A stretch of 64,000 nt of DNA from CAXBID01 sp049791475 (GTDB taxonomy: Bacteria > Bacteroidota > Bacteroidia > Flavobacteriales > Flavobacteriaceae). Where the stretch lies: contig JBAQZZ010000133.1 in the NCBI GenBank assembly GCA_049791475.1, positions 1 through 64,000 of the forward strand, in the 5' to 3' direction. This document shows, one piece after another, positions 25,566-34,463 of the stretch. Below the pieces are notes generated by a model that worked only from the letters and a program-made list of their open reading frames with translations, had not been told where the DNA came from and did no database searches. A program made the translations under genes and the position numbers. Within the stretch, counting starts at the first letter, position 1. The number at the start of each line of letters is the position of its first letter.

Positions 25566-27224
25566 TTAATCGAAAACAAATTCTAAAGGTTGACCTATAG
25601 CCGCATTAGGGAAACTAATACCTAAAAGTGCAGATATGGTTGGAGCTATATCTGTGATTTCAGTTTTTTTGTAAGTCTGCCCATGTTTAATTCCTTTTCC
25701 AAAAAATAGTAAAGGCACGTGTGTATCGTAATTTAAACCGCTTCCATGAGTAGAACCTGTTTTATGATAAGAAATATATGCGGGATCGTCTACTAAAATA
25801 ACATCTCCTGAGCGTTTTTGATTATAACCTTTTTGCAATAATGCTTCAATACCCTCCGTAAAATCTACAGAAGCCATTGTTATTGCTGTGTAAGCTTTAG
25901 AAATATGTGGATAAGAAATTTGTTCATTTACAATAGCTTCTTGAACATCATCTAAATCTAAATCTAGTTCTTTTAATTTTTCTCTATTTATAAAAATTTG
26001 ATTGTTACTTATATTTTCAACAATATCAACAGTACCAAAAGTGGCATTTAAAAATTTATGAAATTGTTCTTTCCTATCATTATTATTTAAATATCCTGAT
26101 GGAATTTTTAATGATTGCAAATATGCTGGAACATCTACAGCACCATGATCTGCGGTTAAAAACAAAGTATATTCTCCAACGCCAACTTCAATATCCAAAG
26201 CTTCGAAAAAACGTTTTAATTCTTTATCTAAACGAATGTACGTGTCTTCAATTTCTTTAGAATTTACACCAAAATTATGCCCTACATAATCGGTGCTTGA
26301 AAAACTAACGGTTAAAACATCGGTAATATTATCTTTCCCAAGTTGTTCGGCCTTGAGAGCTTCAATAGCAAAATCTGCTATAATACTATTTCCGTATGGT
26401 GTTCCTTTTAAAATATCAAAACCTCCGTTTTTTTTAGATAACTTTTTTAAGTCATAAGGAAATGTTGCTGTTTCTTTTCCTTGAAAACCTCCTTCAAAAT
26501 CATTTAAATCTTCTCCACTTTCAGTATATGTTGAAATATCATATAAGGTATTCCACTCTTTTAAATATTTTTCGATAGCTCTTGAAGCATTAAAGTCATT
26601 TACCCATTTTGGTAACGTCTCCATGTAATAGTTGGTGGTGATAAAATTTCCTTCATCTTTACCTCTAAACCAATATGCTGCATTTGCAGAATGACCTGCT
26701 GGTAAAATAGCACCTCTATCTTTTATAGAAATACCAATAGTTTTACCTTTTAATTGTGTAAATAATCTGTTTTCGTCAGCAAATGTCGTTGTTAACATTC
26801 TACGAGGAGACATCAATTCTAAATCGGAATCCGAACCAACAGCCAAAACAGTTTTATCTTCAGCACAATAAACACTGCTTTTCTCTTCTTTGTCATACCA
26901 ATTATTACCTATTATACCATGATATTTTGGAGTCGTGCCTGTATAAATTGACGCATGCCCGGGACCTGTGTAGGTTGGCACGTAATTATAGTGGTTGTTT
27001 TTACAATTGTATCCTTCTTCCATTAATCGTTTAAAACCACCCTCGCCATATTTATCAAAAAACCGAGTTAAATAGTCATAACGCATTTGATCTACTACTA
27101 TGCCGACAACTAATTTGGGTTTTTCAGTATCCATTTTATTCTGAGTTAATGGAATTTCGTTTTGTGCTTTACTAGAAAAACAGAAAAACATTAGTAATAC
27201 AAAAAGCATTGATTTTTTCATCAT
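25566..27224 (-). CDS. pafA: PafA-type alkaline phosphatase
   Basis: A 552-residue periplasmic phosphomonoesterase with a signal peptide (MMKKSMLFVLLMFFCFSSKAQ). Active-site landmarks of PafA are all present: metal ligand Asp45 (GIVVDQMRYD), nucleophile Thr86 (PTYTGPGHASIYTG), Asn in IIGNNWYD, the Lys-Arg pair in GISIKDRGAILPAGHS, Asp/His in SSTDYVGHNFG, Asp-His in TADHGAVDVP, and the last His in GSTHGSGLNYDTHVPLLFFG. PafA enzymes of Bacteroidota hydrolyse many phosphomonoesters and, as known from the family, act constitutively and resist phosphate inhibition. A start at residue 2 (27221) is equally possible. Confidence 0.94.
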   Translation of the reverse strand: MMKKSMLFVLLMFFCFSSKAQNEIPLTQNKMDTEKPKLVVGIVVDQMRYDYLTRFFDKYGEGGFKRLMEEGYNCKNNHYNYVPTYTGPGHASIYTGTTPKYHGIIGNNWYDKEEKSSVYCAEDKTVLAVGSDSDLELMSPRRMLTTTFADENRLFTQLKGKTIGISIKDRGAILPAGHSANAAYWFRGKDEGNFITTNYYMETLPKWVNDFNASRAIEKYLKEWNTLYDISTYTESGEDLNDFEGGFQGKETATFPYDLKKLSKKNGGFDILKGTPYGNSIIADFAIEALKAEQLGKDNITDVLTVSFSSTDYVGHNFGVNSKEIEDTYIRLDKELKRFFEALDIEVGVGEYTLFLTADHGAVDVPAYLQSLKIPSGYLNNNDRKEQFHKFLNATFGTVDIVENISNNQIFINREKLKELDLDLDDVQEAIVNEQISYPHISKAYTAITMASVDFTEGIEALLQKGYNQKRSGDVILVDDPAYISYHKTGSTHGSGLNYDTHVPLLFFGKGIKHGQTYKKTEITDIAPTISALLGISFPNAAIGQPLEFVFD

Positions 27225-27241
27225 GGTATAAATATCTACTT

Positions 27242-27249
27242 CAAAAATA
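27242..27249 (-). promoter_or_regulatory. -7 box of the pafA-nuclease operon
   Basis: On the minus strand this reads TATTTTTG, a perfect TAnnTTTG. It lies 17 bases before the pafA start. No convincing -33 TTG at the usual distance and no Pho-box-like repeat was seen. Confidence 0.48.
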
Positions 27250-27349
27250 CTAATTTTTAAACATCATAATTTAAAATTAAGGTTAAATTGGAATAACTTT
27301 TTTTTACTTTAGCGTTATTAAATCTTTATAAGAAAATAGATAACCGTAA

Positions 27350-28087
27350 ATGACTTACCTAAATAATATAGGCACTTATTTTTTAATGATTGCTGAAATG
27401 TTTCGTAAACCCACCAAATGGAATGTTATGAAACAACTTATTTTAAAAGATATAGATGATTTAATTATTGGATCTTTAGGTATTATTGCGTTTATTTCAT
27501 TCTTTGTTGGTGGTGTAATTACTATTCAAACTGCTTTAAATATTGATAATCCATTAATTCCAAAATATTTAGTTGGTTTTGCCACCAGGCAGTCTGTAAT
27601 ATTAGAATTTGCACCTACCTTTACATCCATTATTATGGCTGGTAAAGTAGGGTCTTTTATTACTTCAAGTATAGGAACTATGCGTGTTACAGAACAAATT
27701 GATGCGCTGGAAGTTATGGGTATAAATTCCTTAAACTATTTAGTTTTTCCAAAAACTATGGCATTAATGTTATATCCGTTTGCTATTGCAATTGGTATGT
27801 TTTTAGGGATTTTAGGTGGTATGGCAGCTAGCGTTTTTGGAGGCTATTCAACCTTGGCAGATTATATTACAGGGATTCAAACAGATTTTGAAGTATTTCA
27901 TGTTATTTATGCTTTTATTAAAACGTTTATATTCGCATTGGCGTTGGCAACAATTCCATCTTTTCATGGCTATTACATGAAAGGCGGTGCACTAGAAGTT
28001 GGTAAAGCAAGTACAACTGCTTTTGTATGGACATCCGTAGTTATTATTCTGCTAAATTATATATTAACCGATATGATGTTAGGCTAA
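27350..28087 (+). CDS. MlaE-family ABC transporter permease
   Basis: A 245-residue membrane protein with the MlaE domain: FFVGGVITIQTALNI, the conserved EFAPTFTSIIMAGKVGSFITSSIGTMRVTEQIDALEVMGIN block and five helices. MlaE is the permease of the system that moves phospholipids between inner and outer membranes. The ATPase gene follows with a one-base overlap (TAATG), and no MCE-domain gene (MlaD) or periplasmic carrier is next to it here, so the substrate-binding component must be elsewhere. Confidence 0.93.
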   Translation: MTYLNNIGTYFLMIAEMFRKPTKWNVMKQLILKDIDDLIIGSLGIIAFISFFVGGVITIQTALNIDNPLIPKYLVGFATRQSVILEFAPTFTSIIMAGKVGSFITSSIGTMRVTEQIDALEVMGINSLNYLVFPKTMALMLYPFAIAIGMFLGILGGMAASVFGGYSTLADYITGIQTDFEVFHVIYAFIKTFIFALALATIPSFHGYYMKGGALEVGKASTTAFVWTSVVIILLNYILTDMMLG

Positions 28088-28854
28088 TGATAGAAGTTGA
28101 AAATTTACATAAATCGTTTGGTGAAGCTCATGTTTTAAAGGGTATTACTACCACTTTTGAAAAAGGAAAAACGAATCTTATTATTGGGCAAAGTGGTTCT
28201 GGTAAAACAGTATTTTTAAAATGTTTATTGGGTTTATTTGATTATGAAGAAGGTTCCATTTCGTATGAAGGCAAAATATTTTCGCAATTAACTGAAGATG
28301 ATAAACGAAATTTACGAGCCGAAATAGGTATGGTATTTCAAGGAAGTGCCTTATTTGATTCCATGACTATAGAACAAAACGTGATGTTTCCACTTCAAAT
28401 GTTTACTAAAATGAGTAAAAGCGAAATGCAAGATCGCGCTGATTTTGTTTTAAAACGTGTAAACCTTGAAGATGCGCATAAAAAAATGCCAAGTGAAGCC
28501 TCTGGTGGTATGCAAAAGCGTGTTGCCATAGCAAGAGCTATTGTAAATAAACCTAAATATTTATTTTGTGACGAACCCAATTCTGGTTTAGACCCTAAAA
28601 CAGCCATTGTTATTGATAATCTAATTCAAGAAATTACAGATGAGTATCAAATAACCACAGTAATTAATTCTCATGATATGAATTCTGTTATGGAAATTGG
28701 TGAAAAAATTGTGTTTTTAAAAGATGGCTTGAAAGCTTGGGAAGGCTCTAGAGAAACCATTTTTAAAACAGATAATGAGGTCGTTACAGACTTTGTATAC
28801 TCCTCTGAACTCATGAAAAAAGTGCGTAAAATGTATTTGGAGGAAAATAGTTAA
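28087..28854 (+). CDS. ABC transporter ATP-binding protein, MlaF-like
   Basis: A 255-residue ATPase partner of the MlaE-type permease. Walker A is GQSGSGKT, the signature is ASGGMQKRVAIARA and Walker B YLFCDEPNSGLDP, with a switch His in NSHDM. The chosen ATG at 28087 (MIEVENLHKSFGEAHVL) overlaps the permease stop by one base; the longer frame from 28027 runs inside the permease gene. The final stop shares TTAA with the convergent DUF389 gene (28851-28854). Confidence 0.95.
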   Translation: MIEVENLHKSFGEAHVLKGITTTFEKGKTNLIIGQSGSGKTVFLKCLLGLFDYEEGSISYEGKIFSQLTEDDKRNLRAEIGMVFQGSALFDSMTIEQNVMFPLQMFTKMSKSEMQDRADFVLKRVNLEDAHKKMPSEASGGMQKRVAIARAIVNKPKYLFCDEPNSGLDPKTAIVIDNLIQEITDEYQITTVINSHDMNSVMEIGEKIVFLKDGLKAWEGSRETIFKTDNEVVTDFVYSSELMKKVRKMYLEENS

Positions 28855-30320
28855 TTAACCCTTCTAACAACCAAAGTATCTAAATTTAGCTTAATTTTTA
28901 ACCACTTCTCTAACTTTTCTTTATCCTTTTTTCTAACATCTTCTTTCGCTAAAGAATCGACCCATTTTATTGAAAAAACAGAAAGCGTATCCATTTTACT
29001 AAAATTAGAATTGATAACCTTAGCATAAGAAAACTGCTCGATAGTTTCGTAATTAATTTTTACTTCTTTTAAAAGTTCATCTAATGGGATATAATTTTTT
29101 TCAAATTTTGATAGGCGTAGCACTACACTTTCCAAATAAGCAATTTTTTGGGTTTGTGATAATAAATCTAAAGAATCGCGAGTTCGAAGCTCTTCCATGT
29201 ATTTAAAATTATCTAAATTTTTAGATCTATTTTGATTTACAACTAGTTTAACATCAGATAGCGCTCTATAATCGCGCATTCTACTTTGCAATAGCGTTAT
29301 AGTTTCATCAGATATTTCATCATCTAATCCGAAAGTACTTAATTCAATAGCAGATTGACCTTTATCAGAATATTTAAAAACTGCATTGTTTTTTAAGTAA
29401 TCAAAATGAGGTAACGTATTAAGCTCATTAGCTACAAAAGCACCAGCATCTCTTTTAAAATTACTTTCTTTTAAAACATTTACAAAAGTCCAAATAGCAG
29501 GAATCATAACAACTATAGCCAACAATGTAGCCATTCTTGAAATGAATAGTCTTTTTTTAGAATTTACATATTTAAGCATAGGGAAACGTAAAATCTTCAA
29601 TACAATAAAAGTTGCCAAAGCAATAAATATGGTATTGATAGTAAACAAATACATGGCACCACCAAAATAAACCCAATTTCCTTTAGCTAAGCCATAACCC
29701 GCAGTACAAAGCGGTGGCATTAATGCAGTAGCAATAGCAACACCAAAAATTACTGAGGCTATAGTTCCCTTTTTTGTTCGTGCAATTATTAAAGCTAAAC
29801 CACCAAAAAAGGCAATTAAAACATCCCGAATATCGGGTTGTACTCTTCCTAAAAGTTCTGAAGTATCTTCACTTAAAGGAAATAACCAAAAGAATAAAAA
29901 TGCGGTTAATAAACTTAATACAATCATAGTTGCTAAGTTTATTAATGAGCGTTTTAGCGTATCAATATCGTTAATAGCCAAAGAAAGTCCAACACCCAAT
30001 ATTGGTCCCATTAAGGGTGAAATTAACATGGCACCGATAACGACCGCTGTTGAGTTTGCATTTAACCCAATTGAAGCTACGAAAACCGAAAAAACTAAAA
30101 TCCATGCCGTTGCGCCTTTAAAAGGAATATCACCTTTTATGGCTAGTATTGTGGCATCTCTATCGGTGTCTTCTCGAAAATCTAATAATTCACTGAAAAA
30201 AGTTTTTACACTTTTAAATAAGCCTTTAACATCCTTTTTAACAGCCTCTTTAGATTGTTCAACAGTTTGCTCATTTTTAATTTCCTCTTCAGAAAAATTG
30301 AATTTACTCTCTTCGCTCAT
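28851..30320 (-). CDS. DUF389 multispanning membrane protein
   Basis: A 489-residue protein with an N-terminal soluble Lys/Glu-rich region, then a DUF389 membrane domain. The family core includes KGATAWILVFSVFVASIGLNANSTAVVIGAMLISPLMGPILGVG, and six or seven helices continue to about residue 285, including ALMPPLCTAGYGLAKGNW. After the last helix comes a roughly 200-residue periplasmic or cytoplasmic C-terminal domain. DUF389 proteins are widespread without an established function. The gene is 2 bases after the mannose-1-phosphate guanylyltransferase gene on the same strand. Confidence 0.9.
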   Translation of the reverse strand: MSEESKFNFSEEEIKNEQTVEQSKEAVKKDVKGLFKSVKTFFSELLDFREDTDRDATILAIKGDIPFKGATAWILVFSVFVASIGLNANSTAVVIGAMLISPLMGPILGVGLSLAINDIDTLKRSLINLATMIVLSLLTAFLFFWLFPLSEDTSELLGRVQPDIRDVLIAFFGGLALIIARTKKGTIASVIFGVAIATALMPPLCTAGYGLAKGNWVYFGGAMYLFTINTIFIALATFIVLKILRFPMLKYVNSKKRLFISRMATLLAIVVMIPAIWTFVNVLKESNFKRDAGAFVANELNTLPHFDYLKNNAVFKYSDKGQSAIELSTFGLDDEISDETITLLQSRMRDYRALSDVKLVVNQNRSKNLDNFKYMEELRTRDSLDLLSQTQKIAYLESVVLRLSKFEKNYIPLDELLKEVKINYETIEQFSYAKVINSNFSKMDTLSVFSIKWVDSLAKEDVRKKDKEKLEKWLKIKLNLDTLVVRRVN

Positions 30321-30322
30321 GT

Positions 30323-31402
30323 TTAACCATATTGTTCTCCAAACTTATCTTTTACTTGTTGGAGTGTTTTCTTGATATCTTGCTCTTTTGTTTTAGGAAA
30401 GATAAGTAAAACTTCATCTTTATCAACAATTATATAATCTTTCAAACCATCAACAACAACAATTTTATCGTTTTTAGTTCTAATCATATTCCCCGAGGCA
30501 TCTTCAGCTAAAGTTCTAGAATTTACAACCGCGTTTCCATCTTTATCTTTATCTAATTTATCATACAAACTGCCCCAAGTACCAAGGTCGTTCCAATCAA
30601 ATTCCGCAGCAATAACAGATACATTTTCAGACTTTTCCATAATAGCATAATCCACAGAAATGTTTTCTGCTTTCGGATAATTTTCTTTTATAAAATCACT
30701 TTCTTTATCAGTATTATATGAAGATATTCCTGCTTTAAAAAGATTATATAATTTAGGTTGATTATTTTGAAAAGTTTTAATAACGCTTTTAGCGCTCCAC
30801 ATAAAAATACCTGCATTCCATAAAAAATTTCCTTGAGCTATAAATTCTTTAGCCGTTTCATAATCTGGTTTTTCTCTAAATTGATTCACAGATTTTATGG
30901 CTTCCGTGGTCGTATTATCAAACTCAATATAACCATAACCCGTATTTGGAAATGTGGGCTGGATTCCTAATGTCATTAATGCGTCGTTGGTTTCACAGAA
31001 ATCAAATGCTTGTTTAACATTTTTTGAAAACGTCCTTTCATCTTCAATCCAATGGTCGCTTGGTGCAACAATCATAAGTGCATCTGGATTCTCTTTCTGA
31101 ATTTTTAACGATGCATACAAAATACAAGGTGCCGTATTTCTCATTGCAGGCTCTAAAACCACTTGCTTTTGAGTAACTTCTGGAAGCTGCTCTAAAACCA
31201 AATCGTTGTAGCGTTCATTGGTTAAAATGTATATATTTTCTTTTGGAATTAAATCTGCCAGACGATGAAATGTTTTTTGGATTAAAGTGTCACCCGTTCC
31301 TAACATATCGTGAAATTGCTTCGGAAAATCTTGTGTACTTACTGGCCAAAATCTAGAACCTACTCCTCCAGCCATCAAAATGGCATAATAATTCTTATTC
31401 AT
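30323..31402 (-). CDS. mannose-1-phosphate guanylyltransferase
   Basis: A 359-residue nucleotidyltransferase that makes GDP-mannose from mannose-1-phosphate and GTP. The N-terminal signature AGGVGSRFWPVSTQDFPKQF is diagnostic, followed by VVLEPAMRNTAPCILYA, APSDHWIEDE, GYGYIEF, EKPDYETA and the FDWNDLGTWGSLYD block. It lacks the phosphomannose isomerase domain that extends the bifunctional relatives. It is probably transcribed with the SprT-like gene (4 bases upstream) and DUF389 (2 bases downstream). Confidence 0.94.
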   Translation of the reverse strand: MNKNYYAILMAGGVGSRFWPVSTQDFPKQFHDMLGTGDTLIQKTFHRLADLIPKENIYILTNERYNDLVLEQLPEVTQKQVVLEPAMRNTAPCILYASLKIQKENPDALMIVAPSDHWIEDERTFSKNVKQAFDFCETNDALMTLGIQPTFPNTGYGYIEFDNTTTEAIKSVNQFREKPDYETAKEFIAQGNFLWNAGIFMWSAKSVIKTFQNNQPKLYNLFKAGISSYNTDKESDFIKENYPKAENISVDYAIMEKSENVSVIAAEFDWNDLGTWGSLYDKLDKDKDGNAVVNSRTLAEDASGNMIRTKNDKIVVVDGLKDYIIVDKDEVLLIFPKTKEQDIKKTLQQVKDKFGEQYG

Positions 31403-31406
31403 ATTT

Positions 31407-32003
31407 TTAATTTAATAATTCTACTTCTGCATTTGGATTAAATAAATACAATCTTCCTGTTTTTATTTCTTCACATTCAAAACGTTTTACACGTTTTTTT
31501 CCTCTTTTAAAAACCTTCCCATTGTACAATTTAAAATCGCTACCCAAAGGTACTTCAAAAATGTATGTTTTACCGTTTGGTTCGTCAAATTGCTTTAAAC
31601 TTAAGGCTAATTGCACATCTGTATCGCTGGATGCTTTTGGGTTTTTAAAATGTTTTGCTAAAAGTGGCAATACATCATTTGGGAAAATTTCTGGATTTAA
31701 AAAAGGCAACATTAAATGCTGAAATGTGTGTTTCCATTCTATTCCATGAGGCTTTATAAACTTACCATAGGTTTTATACGCCTCAAAATGAGCTATTTCA
31801 TGTATAATTGTGATTAAAAAACGATACTTATTTAAATTTGAATTAATAGTTATTTGATGTTTCCCATTTGGTAAACGCATATAATCTCCATGACGCGTTT
31901 TACGTTCTTTTTTGACTTTAACCGTTAAATTATCGTGTTTTAAAAGGTTTAAAACTTGAGACAAGGCCCTATCTGGTATATAATTTTGAAGTTTATTTTG
32001 CAT
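31407..32003 (-). CDS. SprT-like zinc metallopeptidase-fold protein
   Basis: A 198-residue SprT-like protein. The zinc motif HEIAH occurs in LITIIHEIAHFEAYKTYGKFIKPHGIEWKHTF, with a third candidate His in the PHGIEWK segment, as in the SprT/Spartan fold. The C-terminal part is basic (KVFKRGKKRVKRFECEEIKTG) and may bind nucleic acid; a Cys remains there, but a full zinc ribbon is not seen. ATG 32003 (MQNKLQNYI) is preferred over a GTG one codon upstream. A -7 box TATTTTTG lies at 32009-32016 on the same strand, so close that the message may be nearly leaderless. Confidence 0.88.
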   Translation of the reverse strand: MQNKLQNYIPDRALSQVLNLLKHDNLTVKVKKERKTRHGDYMRLPNGKHQITINSNLNKYRFLITIIHEIAHFEAYKTYGKFIKPHGIEWKHTFQHLMLPFLNPEIFPNDVLPLLAKHFKNPKASSDTDVQLALSLKQFDEPNGKTYIFEVPLGSDFKLYNGKVFKRGKKRVKRFECEEIKTGRLYLFNPNAEVELLN

Positions 32004-32159
32004 CACTACAAAAATAAAGGAATTATTGAAATTGCAGCTATTGACTTTGTCAGAAAAAAATATAACTTCGTGTAACGACGGATATCAGCAATAGAAACAT
32101 AATCTATTATCTAGTAAAAACGGCAACTAGCCAAACACGTTTAACGAAAGCACAAAAAT

Positions 32160-32795
32160 TTAAAGCATTTTTAAAAGTAAATCCATACTATCAAAAGTTT
32201 GCGTTACTTCACTTTTTAATTCATTATTATAATCATGTGCTGTATAGCCAAATACATCAAAACCACCATTTTGGGCTGCTTTAACACCCAATAAACTATC
32301 TTCAATAACTAAACATTCATTTATTTTAAAACCCATAGTTTTTGCCGCCAGCAAAAATATACTTGGGTCTGGTTTCCATTTCTGGATGGTATAACAACTA
32401 AAAATATTACCTTCAAAGTAAGGTAAAAGCCCTGTAGTATTTAAATTAAGCCTAATCTTTTCAATAGGCCCGCTTGAGGCTACACAAAATGGAATCTTTA
32501 AGTTATCTAAAACTGTTTTTACACCTTTTATTGGTTTAATTTCATTCTTTAAAAGGTCATAGCTTCTTGTTCTATATGCTTCAATAAAATTATCAGGCAG
32601 TGGCTGTTGTAAAAGTTTTGCAATTTTATGGTAACAATCTTGCATAGAACCTCCTTTAAAATGAGTTAAGGCATATTTTAAATCTATATTGCCACCTAAC
32701 TCATTTGTCATATCCACCAAAACTTGATTTGTTATAGGTTCACTATCTACTAAAACGCCATCGCAATCAAAAATAATACATTTGTATTTACCCAT
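32160..32795 (-). CDS. HAD-superfamily (subfamily IA) phosphatase
   Basis: A 211-residue hydrolase with the HAD nucleophile motif IFDCDGVLVDSEP (Asp10 and Asp12), motif II Ser in CVASSGP, motif III Lys in KWKPDPSIFLLAA and motif IV acids in CLVIEDSLLGVKAA. The cap follows the beta-phosphoglucomutase/phosphoglycolate phosphatase type. Substrate is unknown. It lies 3 bases after the SDR gene on the same strand, so the two form an operon. Confidence 0.92.
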   Translation of the reverse strand: MGKYKCIIFDCDGVLVDSEPITNQVLVDMTNELGGNIDLKYALTHFKGGSMQDCYHKIAKLLQQPLPDNFIEAYRTRSYDLLKNEIKPIKGVKTVLDNLKIPFCVASSGPIEKIRLNLNTTGLLPYFEGNIFSCYTIQKWKPDPSIFLLAAKTMGFKINECLVIEDSLLGVKAAQNGGFDVFGYTAHDYNNELKSEVTQTFDSMDLLLKML

Positions 32796-32798
32796 TTC

Positions 32799-33482
32799 TT
32801 AAGGCGTAGAATTAGAAACCTGTAATAACTTACCATTGTAAAATTTATTTCCATTAAGTGAAAAATCATGGATATATTCGGCCATTTCAAGAGCTGAAGT
32901 TGGTGCTTCGTATCCTGGAAAAGCCTCTTCCAACATTTCGGTTTGTACGGCTCCTAATGCTAAAACGTTAAAAGACACACCTGATTCTTTATATTCTTCT
33001 GCTAATAATTCGGTTAACGTAATTACTGCTGCTTTACTAGAACTATATGCCGCTAAACCTGGAAATTTCATACTGCCTTGCACACCTCCCATTGAGCTTA
33101 TAGTTACTACATGACTTCCTTTTTTCATAAATGGTAAAACGACTCTAGTCAATTCTGCAACCCCAAAAACATTCGTTTTATAAACGGCCTCAAAATCTTC
33201 CATTGATGATTCTGAAAATGGTTTGTTTAATAGCATTCCTGCATTATTTATTAAAACATCTACCTGTTTCCATTCTTTATTTATAAAATCTTCAATTTTT
33301 TTATAAGCCTCACTTTCACTTAAATCGAAAGAAAAACAAGTCACATTTTTTAAACTCAAATTTTTAATCGGTTTTTCATTCCGCGAAAGCGCTAAAACGT
33401 TGTGGCCTGCTTTTGAAAATAATTTAACTAGCTCAAAACCTATACCTCTGCTAGTTCCTGTTATAATAATGTTTTTACTCAT
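32799..33482 (-). CDS. short-chain dehydrogenase/reductase
   Basis: A 227-residue SDR enzyme. It has the cofactor glycine motif ITGTSRGIGFELV, NNAGMLLN, the catalytic Ser in VTISSMGGV and the YSSSKAA motif (Tyr and Lys). The Arg in LSRNEKP suggests NADP(H) preference. Length is typical of classical SDRs. It is the first gene of an SDR-HAD operon; the substrate is unknown. Confidence 0.92.
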   Translation of the reverse strand: MSKNIIITGTSRGIGFELVKLFSKAGHNVLALSRNEKPIKNLSLKNVTCFSFDLSESEAYKKIEDFINKEWKQVDVLINNAGMLLNKPFSESSMEDFEAVYKTNVFGVAELTRVVLPFMKKGSHVVTISSMGGVQGSMKFPGLAAYSSSKAAVITLTELLAEEYKESGVSFNVLALGAVQTEMLEEAFPGYEAPTSALEMAEYIHDFSLNGNKFYNGKLLQVSNSTP

Positions 33483-33867
33483 TGTTTATTTTTATTTCCT
33501 AGTTAGAGGGGTTTTTAATGCCTTCTAAAACAGGAATTATTAATACTTGGTTCTAATTTTTAACCTCATCAGTTTTGATTACAGATACCGCTATTACTAA
33601 ATGGTTTATTTATAATTTACAACCTTATAAAATTGTTGTAAAACATAGTGTTACAAGAAAAATTTGTATTTCTACATCATAAATCTTTAAATATATAAAA
33701 CTAATAAATAGCACTAAAAAAAAATACTAATTATTACAATACAATTAATTATTAATATATATTTGAACACTTATAGTACCCTTATTCTATTATTCTGCTT
33801 AATTAAAATTGAATCCATCTTTTTTCTATAGATGTTTTTAAATATTACTTTTTATAAAATATCAAAA
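33483..33867. other. intergenic region with candidate promoter
   Basis: A 385-base AT-rich spacer between divergent units. The only clear signal is TATATTTG at 33758-33765, a perfect -7 box on the plus strand, which would give a leader of about 95 bases ahead of the receptor pseudogene. No -33 TTG is at the expected distance. No hairpin, tRNA or open frame of note was seen in the remainder. Confidence 0.5.
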
Positions 33868-34324
33868 ATGAATTTTAAAAACAGTATTAAATTTATTTTA
33901 CTTTTTATTTCCATTTTTAGTTTTTCTCAATCACAAAACAAGGTCACTGGATTAATATCAGACACTACCAACCAAGGTATCGCTTATGTTAATGTGTTGT
34001 TGATAAAAGCTTCAGATTCTACCTTAACAAAAGGAACTATTACTTCTGAAAAAGGTGCTTATACCATTGACAATATCGCTTGTGGTAATTATATGATTAT
34101 GTCTAGTTATGTTGGCTATAAAACGGCTTATTCAAAACCTTTTTACTTAGACTCTGATTATATAGTAGCACCTATAACTCTTATTGAAGGCGAACTACAA
34201 TACATTTGATTTTTTTAATAGAACATTTTTGCTAACATATTCTAGAAACTTTGGGAATAACAAGTTAAAGTCTTCTAGAAACCGTGAAACAGGTTCGGAA
34301 GAAGAACGACGAAGAGTAAACTAA
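33868..34324 (+). pseudogene. remnant of a TonB-receptor-like outer-membrane beta-barrel gene with an internal deletion
   Basis: The intact 5' part (ATG at 33868) encodes a signal peptide and a carboxypeptidase-like regulatory domain (VTGLISDTTNQGIAYVNVLL...GTITSEKGAYTIDNIACGNYMI...YVGYKTAYSKPFYL), stopping at 34209 after ITLIEGELQYI. In a shifted frame, from about 34196 to the stop at 34322-34324, follows NTFDFFNRTFLLTYSRNFG and NNKLKSSRNRETGSEEERRR, which is the usual C-terminus of outer-membrane beta-barrel family proteins. The whole beta-barrel (several hundred codons) is missing, with the junction near 34190-34200. A strong terminator follows. The frame shift at the junction means no sensible product. 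Confidence 0.8.
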
Positions 34325-34358
34325 AAAACCTGCTTCATTTTATTGAAAACAGGTTTTT
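34324..34358 (+). terminator. intrinsic terminator after the receptor remnant
   Basis: AAAAACCTG (34324-34332) pairs with CAGGTTTTT (34350-34358) around a 17-base loop with an inner TTCA/TGAA pairing. The terminator overlaps the stop codon by one base and is probably the one of the original gene. Confidence 0.75.
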
Positions 34359-34463
34359 ACTTTGAGGACTTAACTATTAATCAACCAACAAACTATAATG
34401 CCAGTGTAATTAAAGTGCTAAAAATAATTCTAGTTTATATTATTCTATTTTAGAAATCATAAT

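Noticed and set aside
29824..29838. CCCGAATATCGGG inside the DUF389 gene, resembling the palindrome next to tRNA-Val.
   Set aside because: It encodes ordinary conserved residues (PDIRD) and the match is too short to call a repeat.
32004..32159. The spacer upstream of the SprT-like gene as a possible small RNA or repeat.
   Set aside because: Apart from the -7 box at 32009-32016 no inverted repeat or open frame stands out.
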